Origin: Niameybacter massiliensis
GTDB lineage: Bacteria; Bacillota; Clostridia; Lachnospirales; Cellulosilyticaceae
Length of the DNA stretch: 64,000 bases
Assembly (NCBI RefSeq): GCF_001282685.1
Contig: NZ_LN875033.1
Coordinates: 64,501 to 128,500 of the forward strand
Direction: 5' to 3'
Each line of letters opens with the position of its first letter. The first letter of the stretch is position 1. This document shows, piece after piece, positions 30,108-39,509 of the stretch. A program made the translations under genes and the position numbers. A model generated the notes under the pieces. The model did not search any database, was not told the DNA's origin, and saw only the letters and a list, made by a program, of their open reading frames with translations.

Positions 30108-30662
30108 TTAGTTCATTGCATTGAAATTTTCTACGATTTGCTCTGCTGATTCACTTACTACAAATAATACTTTATTGCCTTTTATAGCTGTTTTGTAGTT
30201 TTGAACAAGCTCATATTGATCTGGTAAGTATGTTTTCCATTGTTCTGCTAAACCTTGTTGTCTTTTTTCAATTCCTGCCATAACTGCATCTACATCTGCT
30301 TCGTCATTTAATTCGAAGATAGCAATTTCTGTTGCATGTACCATCATCATTGGCATTGATACGTAGTAATCTTTAAGTAAGCTTGTATCAATCCCATAAG
30401 TATCTTTCAACATATCTTCTGTCATTGGCATTGAGCCTGGAAGTTCAATACCTTCTGTAATTTTTGTTACATCTGCTGCTAAAGCTGATTGTTCTTCCTG
30501 TCCTTCACCTGGTACTTCTTCTGGTGTTACCTCTGGTGTCACTTCTGGTGCTACAACCTCTGGTGGTGTTACTGGTTGTTCTGGTGTACTGCTACATCCT
30601 ACAAGTGCGCCTCCGATTGCTAAAGTCATCATCATTGCCATTAATTTTTTATTTATTTTCAT
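30108..30662 (-). CDS. DUF4358-type lipoprotein
   Basis: 184 residues. The lipobox LVGC at about 20-23 predicts lipid attachment to Cys23 after signal peptidase II. A Pro/Val/Glu spacer (TPPEVVAPEVTPEVTPEE) extends it from the membrane. The compact C-terminal domain (about 65-184) has the DUF4358 pattern MPMTEDMLKDTYGID, IAIFELNDEADVDAVMAGIEKR and the terminal NKVLFVVSE. Function unknown. GAGGAGAATTC precedes the ATG. It is monocistronic. Confidence 0.8.
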   Translation of the reverse strand: MKINKKLMAMMMTLAIGGALVGCSSTPEQPVTPPEVVAPEVTPEVTPEEVPGEGQEEQSALAADVTKITEGIELPGSMPMTEDMLKDTYGIDTSLLKDYYVSMPMMMVHATEIAIFELNDEADVDAVMAGIEKRQQGLAEQWKTYLPDQYELVQNYKTAIKGNKVLFVVSESAEQIVENFNAMN

Positions 30663-30843
30663 TTTGAATTCTCCTCGTTATACAGTTTAATTGTTTTATA
30701 TGTATTCTTAGACGGGGTATGTTCCAAGAAAGTTCCCATTTTAAACTTGTTATTTTTTTACAACTTAAGCTTTTATCTTTTATAAATACTTTTTCTCTAG
30801 TTATTCCATACTAATTAAGAAATTTAAAGTGAGGTGATACTAA

Positions 30844-30984
30844 ATGGATGAAGCTATTAAAAAGAATATTCCACAACAAGGTTCTCAAAAAAGCAGAAAA
30901 CATAGTGGCCTAGAAAATGACCCAGGCACACAAACAACTGCTTTTAAGAAACATTGGAACAAAAATCCAGAAAATAATCATTAA
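30844..30984 (+). CDS. 46-residue hydrophilic peptide
   Basis: A short ORF on the plus strand with GTGAGGTGATACTAA before the ATG. It has no hydrophobic segment and no cysteine. It begins MDEAIKKNIPQQG, is rich in Lys, Asn and Gln, and ends HWNKNPENNH. It is flanked by its own terminator. The composition resembles small acid-soluble or spore-associated peptides only loosely, and I do not recognise it. Confidence 0.5.
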   Translation: MDEAIKKNIPQQGSQKSRKHSGLENDPGTQTTAFKKHWNKNPENNH

Positions 30985-31020
30985 TATTATCATATCCTTG
31001 TTACATTTAAAATTTAGTAT

Positions 31021-31077
31021 TAGGTATATAAAAAAGAGACATAGGGTCATACCCTATGTCTCTTTTTTATATACCTA
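31021..31077. terminator. Bidirectional terminator with a perfect 26-bp stem
   Basis: The two 26-base arms (31021-31046, 31052-31077) are fully complementary around a five-base loop. They contain the stop codon of the nucleotidase gene. Confidence 0.9.
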
Positions 31078-34000
31078 AGCAGCTGGTTTTAATTCTACTT
31101 GTTCTACTTCTGAAGTAACAGGTACAATTCTACCATTTACTTCAATACCTTCTACACCTTTTGTACTAAGGTATTCAATAACTAATTCATCAAGTGCAGA
31201 AAATTCACCCAATGATTTATTACCTTTAAACATTACATAGCCATCTCCACCTGCTGCAATAAAGTCATTAGTTGCTAATTTATAAGTTTTATTTAAATCA
31301 ATTGGTTTTCCATTTACTAATACTTCTACTATACGGCTACCTACAGGTTGTGCTGGATCAAACTGATAGCTCATACCTGCCACATGTGAGAAAGCACCAT
31401 TAGCTTCTGGATATTTTGCTGCCCCCACTTCTAGGGCATCTTTAATTTCTTGCCCTGTTGCTTCAATCATTACACCATAGTTACCAAATGGAAGTACTGT
31501 AATAACTTCTTTCTTTGTAATATCCCCTACATCTATAGATGCACGGATACCACCACCATTAGTAAGAGCTACATCTGCTCCTGTTGCTTCAATAAGTGCA
31601 TTTGTAATAAGATTTCCTAAATTTGTTTCACCTTTTCTTACAAATTCACGTTCTCCTTGAAGCGCAACTGGTGTTGTGCCTACTACTTCTTCTGTTACTA
31701 CATCAAAATTAGCCTTAAGCTCTTTGATTAAGTCTGATACAGCTTTATCTGCTGTTAAGCTAGCTGCATCTGCTTTTGTAATATGCATCGGAGCCATATC
31801 AAATGTTCCATCTTTCTTAAAGAGAATATTTACTTGCCCTAAATTCTTAGTATATTCTCCTGTTTGAACAATTAATGTGTCATTAACGATCTTACCTTGT
31901 GGCAAGGTTGTATGGCTATGTCCATCTACAATAAGGTCAATGCCTTTTACGTTTCCTGCTACTTTTTCACTTGTAATAGAACTATTACTGTCTAATCCTA
32001 AATGGCATAATGCAACAATAAAGTCTGCTTTTCCTTCTAATTCTTTAACCATCTTCTGGGCAGCTTTACTTGGATCTTCAAATGTAAGTCCTTCTACATT
32101 TTTTGGATGTGTCATAATTGTTGTATCTGGTGTTTCAAGCCCAAATATAGCTACTTTCTTACCTGCTACTTCTTTAATGATGTAAGGAGTTAAAATATCA
32201 TCATTTCCTTTAGTTACATTCGCACTAAGGACTGGGAACTCTAACATCTTATCAAGTTCAATAAGTCTTTCATAACCATAGTTAAAATCATGATTACCTG
32301 CTACCATAGCATCATATCCTAATGCATTCATTACCTTTGTCATTGCTTCGCCCTTTGTTGTCGTGATAAGTGGCAAACCATGAAGTGTATCTCCACCATC
32401 TAAAAGAAGCACATGATCTTTTCCGTATCTTGTTCTTAATTGATTTACTTTGTCTGCTACTTTAGCAAATCCCATTCCATCACTTGATGTTTCTTCAATT
32501 CTTGTATGACTATCATTTGTATGAATGACTGTCATAAAGTCTGTATAGGTTGGATGTAATCCTGCTTGAATAAGGTCTAATTCTGTTACAGCTCCAACAT
32601 TTACTGTTCTACCATCAGCTGATGTTGGAAGTACAATTGTACCATTGTTAATAGCTTCTACTGCTATTTTTCTAAGTTCCAGATTCCATTCATTCCCTAC
32701 TATTTTCCAATTATTATCTGCTACTGGAGTAATTGTACCTTCTTTTTCAATATACTCTTTAATGTAAGTTCTAAGTGCTTTTGGATCTGATGTGAAATAA
32801 GGTGTTCCACTAATAATCTTTTCACCACTTGGCCCAATTCCACTATAACGATAGTCATTAATCGCTAATTTAAGTACTGTATCATCTGCTAAAGGTTCCC
32901 CTTTATACATAACATCTTTAATACGGCTACCAACTGGCTCACTAATATCTACTGTATAATCTACACCTTGGAACATATCATAAGCGTACACACGAATATT
33001 AGGATTAAAGCTGATTGTTAAATCGCCTGGTTTAAATGTGTTGTAATAAGATACAGACCATTCCATATAATTTTTAAGTTCTTTACCTGTTACTTCAATA
33101 CCTACTAATGTATTTGCATATTGATAAATATCAAATACATTAGCAAAGTTTAATTCACCTTTTGGTAGGTTTGCTGATGGTTTAAATAATGCTGCTGCTG
33201 CAACATCGGCCCCTGTTGCTTCTAACTGAACATTATTAATAAGGTCAATGAGACCAGTATCTTTAATTTGAGCTTCTGGAATACCTTTTACTTCGGAAGC
33301 TGGATGGAAGTCTTCTGTTGCCACACCAATAGTATTTTCTAAAAATGCTTTTGTTTCTTTATCATAAGGTGCCGCTACTTTTGTTGCACCTTCGTCAGCT
33401 GTATAATCTGCAAGTTTCAAAATAGTTGTTTGCTTATCTGTAACTTTCTTTGTATCTTTATTGATTGTTAAGTCAAAACGAACAACTTCTCTGTCTTTAT
33501 AAGGTGCTGCTACAAGCACACCATTAATATTTTCATTGACTGTGATATGGTCATGCCCAACTAAGAAAGCATCTATCTCTGGACATCTTTCTGCCACTAA
33601 TCTTGCAGCATCTCCTCCATCTTGTTCATGTCTTGAATCAAGACCAGCATGAGCTGTAGCAATAATAACATCTACTTGTTCTTTCTCTTTTAAAATCTTA
33701 ACATATTTTTGGGCTTCATCAGCCATATGCTTAAACTCTAAGTCCTTAACACCTTCCTTATTTGCATCCCATGATGGAACTGAAGGTACAGTAAGCCCAA
33801 GTACACCAACTTTTACACCGTCAAATTCTTTTACTATGTATGGTGTAGCAAAGTTTTCTCCTGTGGCTTTCTCATAAATATTAGCTGAAAGAATAGGGAA
33901 TTTAGCTTCTTTTTTAAGTTTTTCAATCATCGGAACACCAAAGTTAAATTCATGGTTTCCTAGTGTCATGCTATCATATCCAATGTAGTTCATCATATCC

Positions 34001-34341
34001 ATTACTGGATTAGGCTTAGATAAATCTGTATTGTATAAGTCATCTGTCATAATGGTTCCTTGAATTGTATCACCATTATCAATTACTAATGTATTAGGAT
34101 TCTCCGTGCGTGTTTGTTTAACCAATGTTGCAGTTCTAGTAAATCCACTATTTTCATAGTCTTTTGCTGCTTCGTACACATAACTTGTCAAATTACCATG
34201 CATGTCACTTGTGCCCAAAATCGTAAGCTTAACTTCTGTACTGCCAGGTGTTGCTGCTTTTACATAAGTTGGTATAATCATTGCAAAAGCCATGACTAAA
34301 GATAGTAAAAAGCTCAAACCTTTCCTTGTACTTTTTTTCAT
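31075..34341 (-). CDS. Secreted tandem 5'-nucleotidase / 2',3'-cyclic phosphodiesterase
   Basis: 1088 residues with a signal peptide (about 1-29). It holds two complete UshA/YfkN-type units, each a calcineurin-like metallophosphatase followed by a 5'-nucleotidase C domain. The first has TSDMHGN, GDTIQG, LGNHEFNFG, THAGLDSRHEQ and GHDH. The second has TNDSHTR, GDTLHG, AGNHDFNYG, CHLGLDSNSS and DGHSH. Each nucleotidase half includes a substrate region such as NGGGIRA. Such proteins strip phosphate from extracellular nucleotides. It has no wall-sorting signal or TM anchor. The gene duplication is internal. GGGGGTTAC precedes the ATG. Confidence 0.9.
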   Translation of the reverse strand: MKKSTRKGLSFLLSLVMAFAMIIPTYVKAATPGSTEVKLTILGTSDMHGNLTSYVYEAAKDYENSGFTRTATLVKQTRTENPNTLVIDNGDTIQGTIMTDDLYNTDLSKPNPVMDMMNYIGYDSMTLGNHEFNFGVPMIEKLKKEAKFPILSANIYEKATGENFATPYIVKEFDGVKVGVLGLTVPSVPSWDANKEGVKDLEFKHMADEAQKYVKILKEKEQVDVIIATAHAGLDSRHEQDGGDAARLVAERCPEIDAFLVGHDHITVNENINGVLVAAPYKDREVVRFDLTINKDTKKVTDKQTTILKLADYTADEGATKVAAPYDKETKAFLENTIGVATEDFHPASEVKGIPEAQIKDTGLIDLINNVQLEATGADVAAAALFKPSANLPKGELNFANVFDIYQYANTLVGIEVTGKELKNYMEWSVSYYNTFKPGDLTISFNPNIRVYAYDMFQGVDYTVDISEPVGSRIKDVMYKGEPLADDTVLKLAINDYRYSGIGPSGEKIISGTPYFTSDPKALRTYIKEYIEKEGTITPVADNNWKIVGNEWNLELRKIAVEAINNGTIVLPTSADGRTVNVGAVTELDLIQAGLHPTYTDFMTVIHTNDSHTRIEETSSDGMGFAKVADKVNQLRTRYGKDHVLLLDGGDTLHGLPLITTTKGEAMTKVMNALGYDAMVAGNHDFNYGYERLIELDKMLEFPVLSANVTKGNDDILTPYIIKEVAGKKVAIFGLETPDTTIMTHPKNVEGLTFEDPSKAAQKMVKELEGKADFIVALCHLGLDSNSSITSEKVAGNVKGIDLIVDGHSHTTLPQGKIVNDTLIVQTGEYTKNLGQVNILFKKDGTFDMAPMHITKADAASLTADKAVSDLIKELKANFDVVTEEVVGTTPVALQGEREFVRKGETNLGNLITNALIEATGADVALTNGGGIRASIDVGDITKKEVITVLPFGNYGVMIEATGQEIKDALEVGAAKYPEANGAFSHVAGMSYQFDPAQPVGSRIVEVLVNGKPIDLNKTYKLATNDFIAAGGDGYVMFKGNKSLGEFSALDELVIEYLSTKGVEGIEVNGRIVPVTSEVEQVELKPAA

Positions 34342-34369
34342 TTTGTAACCCCCTATATTTTGGTAATTT

Positions 34370-34446
34370 TAGTCCTACAGTATATGTATATTACTATTTA
34401 GGACTATCATTCATAATAATTGTAACATATTTAACATTTTAATCAA
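34370..34446 (-). promoter_or_regulatory. Nucleotidase promoter with large inverted repeat
   Basis: On the minus strand TTGATT (34441-34446), 16 bp, TACAAT (34419-34424). An inverted repeat TAGTCCTA/TAGGACTA (34370-34377, 34399-34406) with inner AGTA/TACT pairing lies just downstream, near the start of transcription. Confidence 0.55.
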
Positions 34447-34535
34447 AATATATTATAATTTTCTTTAAATTTATTTCATATTAACTTAATATTTATCTTC
34501 ATTCTAATTTTTATCTTTGATTAAGTTATTTACAT

Positions 34536-34570
34536 AAAAAAGCTGCTGCACTAAGTGCAACAGCTTTTTT
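34536..34570 (-). terminator. prfA terminator
   Basis: A 16-bp stem with one mismatch (AAAAAAGCTG-c-TGCACT) and a T run on both sides. Confidence 0.85.
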
Positions 34571-34576
34571 ATATTA

Positions 34577-35650
34577 TTATTCGTTTGTTACGAGTTTAAG
34601 TTTTTCTGTTTGATCCACAGTTGTAAGTGTATCAACAATTTCTTCTAAGTCACCATCAAGGATAGTATCTAATCTGTGTAATGTAAGACCTACACGGTGA
34701 TCTGTTACTCGCCCTTGTGGGAAGTTATAAGTACGGATACGTTCACTACGGTCACCTGTACCTACTTGGCTTTTCTTTTCTGCTGCCATTTCTGCATGTT
34801 GCTTAGCTTGTTCCATATCATAGAGTCTAGCACGTAATACTTTAAGTGCTTTTTCTTTATTTTTAAGCTGTGATTTTTCATCTTGGCAAGATACAACAAG
34901 ACCTGTTGGAACGTGTGTTGCACGTACAGCAGAGTCTGTTGTATTTACACACTGACCACCATTACCAGATGCTCTAAATACGTCAATACGTACATCATTC
35001 ATGTTAAGTTCTACATCTACCTCTTCTGCCTCTGGTAAGATTGCTACTGTAACTGTTGATGTATGGATACGTCCACCTGACTCTGTTGATGGGATACGTT
35101 GCACACGATGTACGCCACTTTCATACTTAAGTTTAGAATATACACCTTGCCCTTTAATCATAAAGATAACTTCTTTGAATCCACCGATACCACTTTCGTT
35201 AACTTCCATAAGCTCTGTTTTCCATTTTTGACGTTCTGCATAACGATTGTACATACGGTAAAGGTCAGCTGCAAATAATGCTGCTTCATCTCCACCTGCA
35301 CCACCACGAATCTCTACGATAACGTTTTTCTCGTCATTAGGGTCCTTTGGAAGAAGTAAAAGTTTGATTTCATTTTCCAGTGGTTCAACACGTTTTTTGT
35401 TTTCTGAAAGCTCTTCTTTTACAAGTTCTCTAAAATCATCGTCTAACTTGTCTTCAAGCATCATTAATGCATCTTCAATTGCTGCTAACGTATCTTTATA
35501 CTCTTTATATTTTTCCACAATAGGTCTTAAATCACTGTGTTCTTTCATCAGTTTTTGCCATCTGTCTTGGTCTGCAATAACCATTGGATCGCTGATCATT
35601 TCACCTATGTCTTCAAATTTTTGTACCAGATCTTCTAACTGATCAAACAT
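34577..35650 (-). CDS. prfA: Peptide chain release factor 1
   Basis: 357 residues. It recognises UAA and UAG and triggers peptide release. The catalytic GGQ is in [20 protein letters not shown], near residue 230. Most RF1 sequences have GAGGQHVN, so the Cys after GGQ is a small deviation. The glutamine of GGQ is the residue methylated by PrmC, whose gene lies directly upstream (21-base gap). GAGGTG precedes the ATG. Confidence 0.97.
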   Translation of the reverse strand: MFDQLEDLVQKFEDIGEMISDPMVIADQDRWQKLMKEHSDLRPIVEKYKEYKDTLAAIEDALMMLEDKLDDDFRELVKEELSENKKRVEPLENEIKLLLLPKDPNDEKNVIVEIRGGAGGDEAALFAADLYRMYNRYAERQKWKTELMEVNESGIGGFKEVIFMIKGQGVYSKLKYESGVHRVQRIPSTESGGRIHTSTVTVAILPEAEEVDVELNMNDVRIDVFRASGNGGQCVNTTDSAVRATHVPTGLVVSCQDEKSQLKNKEKALKVLRARLYDMEQAKQHAEMAAEKKSQVGTGDRSERIRTYNFPQGRVTDHRVGLTLHRLDTILDGDLEEIVDTLTTVDQTEKLKLVTNE

Positions 35651-35671
35651 TCATTCACCTCATTAAAAAAA

Positions 35672-36553
35672 TTATATTTTAGTACCAATAACAACACGAT
35701 CACGATGTGCTAAGTCTTGGATTAATTGAACATCTTTAAAGCCTTCTTGTTCTAAAATAGCACATACATCTTTTCCTTGTAAATAACCTATTTCATAAGC
35801 TAATAATCCATTAGGTTTTAAATACTTTTTACCCTCTTTTGTAATTTCACGATAGAACCTTAGCCCATCCCCTTCATCAGTTAAGGCTTTACGTGGTTCA
35901 AATTCTTTTACCTCTTGCATTAGCCCCTTACATTCTTCAAAAGTAATATACGGTGGATTGGAAACGATTAAATCTAAACTCTCTTCTTCTCCATCATAAT
36001 CTGCAAACACATCACTTTTCAAGAGGGTAATACGTTCTTGTAAATTATGTTTTTTAATATTTTTATCTGCTACATCTAAGGCATTCTGACAAATATCTAT
36101 TCCTTCTAATATAAGTCCATCTATATAATGTGCTAAAGAAACACTAATACACCCAGACCCTACACCTACTTCAACTGCTTTTGCTAACTTATGTGTTTTG
36201 CTATAGTTTATGATAGCCTCAATAAGACTTTCTGTGTCTTGTCTCGGGATAAGTACGCGTTCATCTACATAAAACTCTAATCCCATAAATTCTTGATTAT
36301 TTGTAATATACTGAAGAGGTGTACCACCAGCACGTCTTGCTATCATATACATAAAAGATTCTTTTAAATGCTCTGTCATTCGTTCATTCCCATGTAGCAA
36401 AAGTTCACTCATATTGCAGTGTAATACATGAAGAGCAAGTAATCTTGCATCGATTGTTGCATCAGGTTTATTATAGCTCATAAGTACGTCTCTACCTAAT
36501 GCTATCATCTGATTAACAGTTGCATCTTTTAGTTGTTCCCTCGCTATGTTCAT
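35672..36553 (-). CDS. prmC: Release factor glutamine N5-methyltransferase
   Basis: 293 residues. It methylates the GGQ glutamine of release factors using SAM. The SAM motif VEVGVGSGCISVSLA and the catalytic NPPY (SNPPYITFEE) are present, with an N-terminal helical substrate-binding domain. The start at 36553 is set by AAAGGAG nine bases upstream, inside the 3' end of yqhQ (41-base overlap), so the two are probably translationally coupled. prfA follows, as in many Firmicutes. Confidence 0.95.
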   Translation of the reverse strand: MNIAREQLKDATVNQMIALGRDVLMSYNKPDATIDARLLALHVLHCNMSELLLHGNERMTEHLKESFMYMIARRAGGTPLQYITNNQEFMGLEFYVDERVLIPRQDTESLIEAIINYSKTHKLAKAVEVGVGSGCISVSLAHYIDGLILEGIDICQNALDVADKNIKKHNLQERITLLKSDVFADYDGEEESLDLIVSNPPYITFEECKGLMQEVKEFEPRKALTDEGDGLRFYREITKEGKKYLKPNGLLAYEIGYLQGKDVCAILEQEGFKDVQLIQDLAHRDRVVIGTKI

Positions 36554-37457
36554 TATCTAAAACTCCTTTTACTGCAGCAATCGCTACTTCTATTTGTTTA
36601 TCATCTGGTTCAAGAGTTGTAAATGATTTTTGAAGCCACATACCTGGTTTACTTAGAAGAATAGCAAGCTTATTACTATCTGCTTTTCTAGCCCATCTAA
36701 TAAATTCATATGAAATACCAGCTACAACTGGTACCATTACAATACGTACTACCATACGTAACCAGACACTCTCTGTTGTAAATAAACTAAATACTAGAAT
36801 ACTTACAATCATAACAACAAATAAGAAGCTTGTCCCACAGCTTTTATGAAGTCTAGAGCACTTTCTAACATTCTCTACAGTAAGTTCTTGCTCTTTTTCT
36901 AGACAGTTAATTGTCTTATGTTCAGCTCCATGATATTGAAATGTACGCTGAATATCTTTCAAGCAAGTTACTAATTTCATATATCCTAAGAAGATGGCAA
37001 TTCTAAATGCACCTTCTACTAAATTGAGCACAAATGAGGACTCTATGAAGCCTTTAAATAAGGTACTCATAAGCATTGGTAAAATCATAAAGATTCCAAT
37101 TGCAAGGACAAAGGAAATACACATGGTCACACCAATTAAAAACTTCTCTGCCTTATCGCCTAATTTTTCCATAAGCCATTTTTCAAACTTACTTTCTTCT
37201 AGCTCTTCATCATCGCCAAAGACTTCCGCAGAATAACTCAAAGTTTTGACACCAAGTGTAAGGGACTCTACAAAGACTGCGATACCTCTTAATATAGGCC
37301 ATCTAAGTATTTTATATTTGTCTAAAATACTCTTTGTATCTTGTACATCAACTACAATCTCTTCATCTGGTTTTCTAACAGCGACAGCGTAGATTTTTCT
37401 ACCCTTCATCATAACGCCTTCAATAACTGCTTGGCCACCAATGTCTGTTCTTGCCAT
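36513..37457 (-). CDS. yqhQ: DUF1385 membrane protein, YqhQ-like
   Basis: 314 residues. The conserved N-terminus GGQAVIEGVMMKGRK and a mid-protein HGAEHKTINCLE motif define DUF1385. The latter has two His and a Cys/Glu that could bind a metal. Several hydrophobic helices (about 100-145 and 205-240) suggest a membrane protein. The family often sits in this rpmE-yqhQ-prmC-prfA order, and its biochemical function is unclear. GAGGAGGTGC precedes the ATG. Confidence 0.9.
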   Translation of the reverse strand: MARTDIGGQAVIEGVMMKGRKIYAVAVRKPDEEIVVDVQDTKSILDKYKILRWPILRGIAVFVESLTLGVKTLSYSAEVFGDDEELEESKFEKWLMEKLGDKAEKFLIGVTMCISFVLAIGIFMILPMLMSTLFKGFIESSFVLNLVEGAFRIAIFLGYMKLVTCLKDIQRTFQYHGAEHKTINCLEKEQELTVENVRKCSRLHKSCGTSFLFVVMIVSILVFSLFTTESVWLRMVVRIVMVPVVAGISYEFIRWARKADSNKLAILLSKPGMWLQKSFTTLEPDDKQIEVAIAAVKGVLDNEHSEGTTKRCNC

Positions 37458-37583
37458 TATTGCACCTCCTCATTTTAAGAAACTATAAAATCTAAAGTTC
37501 AGATAAAATCAAAGTACCATCTGAACTAAGACCTCTATTTATATTAAATTATACAACATAAAAGTAAAGCTTTCGTGTCGAAT

Positions 37584-37614
37584 AAAAAAAAAGAGTTGAG
37601 ACCATCCTCTCAAC
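37584..37614 (-). terminator. rpmE terminator
   Basis: Stem GTTGAGA with TCTCAAC followed by a T run of at least eight on the minus strand. Confidence 0.8.
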
Positions 37615-37632
37615 CCCTCTCGTTTACGATTA

Positions 37633-37830
37633 TTAAACGTTGTATTTTTTGTTGAATTTATCAATTCTACCTTTAGCTTGTGCAGCTCTTTGTTTACCAG
37701 TGTAGAAAGGATGACAATTAGAGCAAACTTCTACGCGAATATCTGATTTAGTTGAACGTGTTTTAATTGTGTTACCACAGTTACATACAACTTCAAGTTC
37801 TTCGTATTTTGGTTGGATTTCTTTATTCAT
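37633..37830 (-). CDS. rpmE: 50S ribosomal protein L31, zinc-binding type
   Basis: 65 residues starting at [11 protein letters not shown] (37830) six bases after GAGGTG; the longer ORF start is upstream of that site. Four cysteines in CNCG and [10 protein letters not shown] mark the Zn-ribbon (C+) form of L31. It sits alone between rho and yqhQ. Zn-type L31 is often a zinc reservoir whose paralogue is induced on zinc starvation, but no such second copy lies in this window. Confidence 0.96.
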   Translation of the reverse strand: MNKEIQPKYEELEVVCNCGNTIKTRSTKSDIRVEVCSNCHPFYTGKQRAAQAKGRIDKFNKKYNV

Positions 37831-37939
37831 GCTATTCACCTCTTTCATGTTTCTTTCTATGTTAATTCAAACGTTAACAATACTATTATGACAACGTTAG
37901 TATTATATCATGCTTATTTTCAAATTGCAAGGACAAATC

Positions 37940-39358
37940 CTATGGGTTTTGCTTCATTTTTTCAACAAAAAATGTGTTTGTTGGATATTTAAGCATTTTA
38001 CTGATAAGCCCCTCTGTAACTTCTGCCGAACTTCCACGAGACATCTCTCTTCTGATGTTATATGCTACATTTGCTTCATCTGGTGTTAAAAGTAAATCAT
38101 CCCTTCTAGTACCTGACTTGTAGATATCAATAGCAGGGAAAATTCTACGTTCTGAAAGAGATCTATCTAAAACAAGTTCCATGTTACCCGTTCCCTTAAA
38201 CTCTTCAAAAATAACTTCATCCATTTTACTGCCTGTTTCTACAAGAGCAGTTCCCAAAATAGTTAAACTTCCACCATTTTCTATCTTTCTTGCAGCACCG
38301 AAAAACTTCTTCGGCATATGCAGTGCAGCTGGATCAAGCCCTCCTGATAAAGTACGTCCACTTGGTGGAATTGTCAAGTTATAGGCCCTTGCCATTCTTG
38401 TAATACTATCTAGTAAAATAACAAGGTCTTTCCCTTGTTCAACCATACGTTTTGCACGTTCAAGTACCATCTCAACAACTTGTTTATGATGCTCTGGTGG
38501 TTCATCAAATGTTGATGCGACAACTTGTACGTCTTGTCCCTCTATACTTCTTCTAATATCTGTTACCTCTTCTGGCCTTTCATCTATAAGAAGAACGATC
38601 AGGGATACATCTTTATGATTATGTGTAATCGCATTAGCAATATGCTTTAAGAGAACAGTTTTACCTGCTTTAGGTGGTGCTACAATAAGCCCCCTTTGCC
38701 CTTTTCCAATAGGTGCAATTAAGTCTATGATTCTAGTTGATAATACACTTTCATCATATTCTAAAGAAAGTCTTTGCTTTGGAAATACCGGTGTGAGTGT
38801 TTCAAAGTTCGGTCTATACTTAGCCTTTTCTGGACGATCACCATTGACTTTATGAACATATAAAAGTGCTCCGGCCTTCTCTCCTTCTTTAGGCTTACGC
38901 ATATCCCCCTCTATCCAATCTCCCGTCTTTAAATTAAATCTGCGAATTTGTGAAATAGATAAGTAAATGTCATTTTCACCACGCATAAAATTACGCGCAC
39001 GTAAAAAGCCATATCCATCAGGCATAATTTCTAAAATTCCTGCACCTGTCATACGGTCTGTACGACTTAATTGTGTTGGCTCTTCTACTTCTTCTTCATC
39101 AATTTCTGCTTCTTCAACATTTTCTTCATAGGTTGAAGCATTACTTACTTTCATTTCTACACTTGAATTACTTTGAACTACTTGTTGTTCTTGAACAGAG
39201 TCAGATTGGTTAATTAAAGATGGGGCAACTTGATTAGAATTGTTAGACATAAGAAGATCAATAATTTCAGCCTTTTTAAGCTTACTTATATTCTTGTGAC
39301 CTTTTTCTTTTGCAAGTTCTCTTAACTGAGCTAATGTCATGTTTTGAATTGTATCCAT
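37940..39358 (-). CDS. rho: Transcription termination factor Rho
   Basis: 472 residues, hexameric RNA-dependent ATPase. The N-terminal Rho_N SAP-like segment ([28 protein letters not shown]) is followed by an acidic, Ser/Gln-rich linker (about 45-95). The cold-shock RNA-binding domain is [21 protein letters not shown]. The ATPase has Walker A APPKAGKT, Walker [11 protein letters not shown] and the arginine-finger region [21 protein letters not shown] precedes the ATG. Confidence 0.97.
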   Translation of the reverse strand: MDTIQNMTLAQLRELAKEKGHKNISKLKKAEIIDLLMSNNSNQVAPSLINQSDSVQEQQVVQSNSSVEMKVSNASTYEENVEEAEIDEEEVEEPTQLSRTDRMTGAGILEIMPDGYGFLRARNFMRGENDIYLSISQIRRFNLKTGDWIEGDMRKPKEGEKAGALLYVHKVNGDRPEKAKYRPNFETLTPVFPKQRLSLEYDESVLSTRIIDLIAPIGKGQRGLIVAPPKAGKTVLLKHIANAITHNHKDVSLIVLLIDERPEEVTDIRRSIEGQDVQVVASTFDEPPEHHKQVVEMVLERAKRMVEQGKDLVILLDSITRMARAYNLTIPPSGRTLSGGLDPAALHMPKKFFGAARKIENGGSLTILGTALVETGSKMDEVIFEEFKGTGNMELVLDRSLSERRIFPAIDIYKSGTRRDDLLLTPDEANVAYNIRREMSRGSSAEVTEGLISKMLKYPTNTFFVEKMKQNP

Positions 39359-39473
39359 TCAATACTAGCTCCTTTATTTTCTATTATTTTTATTTAGTGT
39401 AGCATATTTAAGCCCGCATTTACAAGGTCATTTTTTACCTATTACTCACATTTTTTGTACTTTTACACTTTAT

Positions 39474-39507
39474 ATAAAAAGAGACAATAATAATCATTGC
39501 CTCTTTT
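39474..39507 (-). terminator. Terminator of the GGDEF-EAL gene
   Basis: Stem AAAAGAG plus CAAT with complement, then a T run on the minus strand. Confidence 0.6.
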
Positions 39508-39509
39508 AC

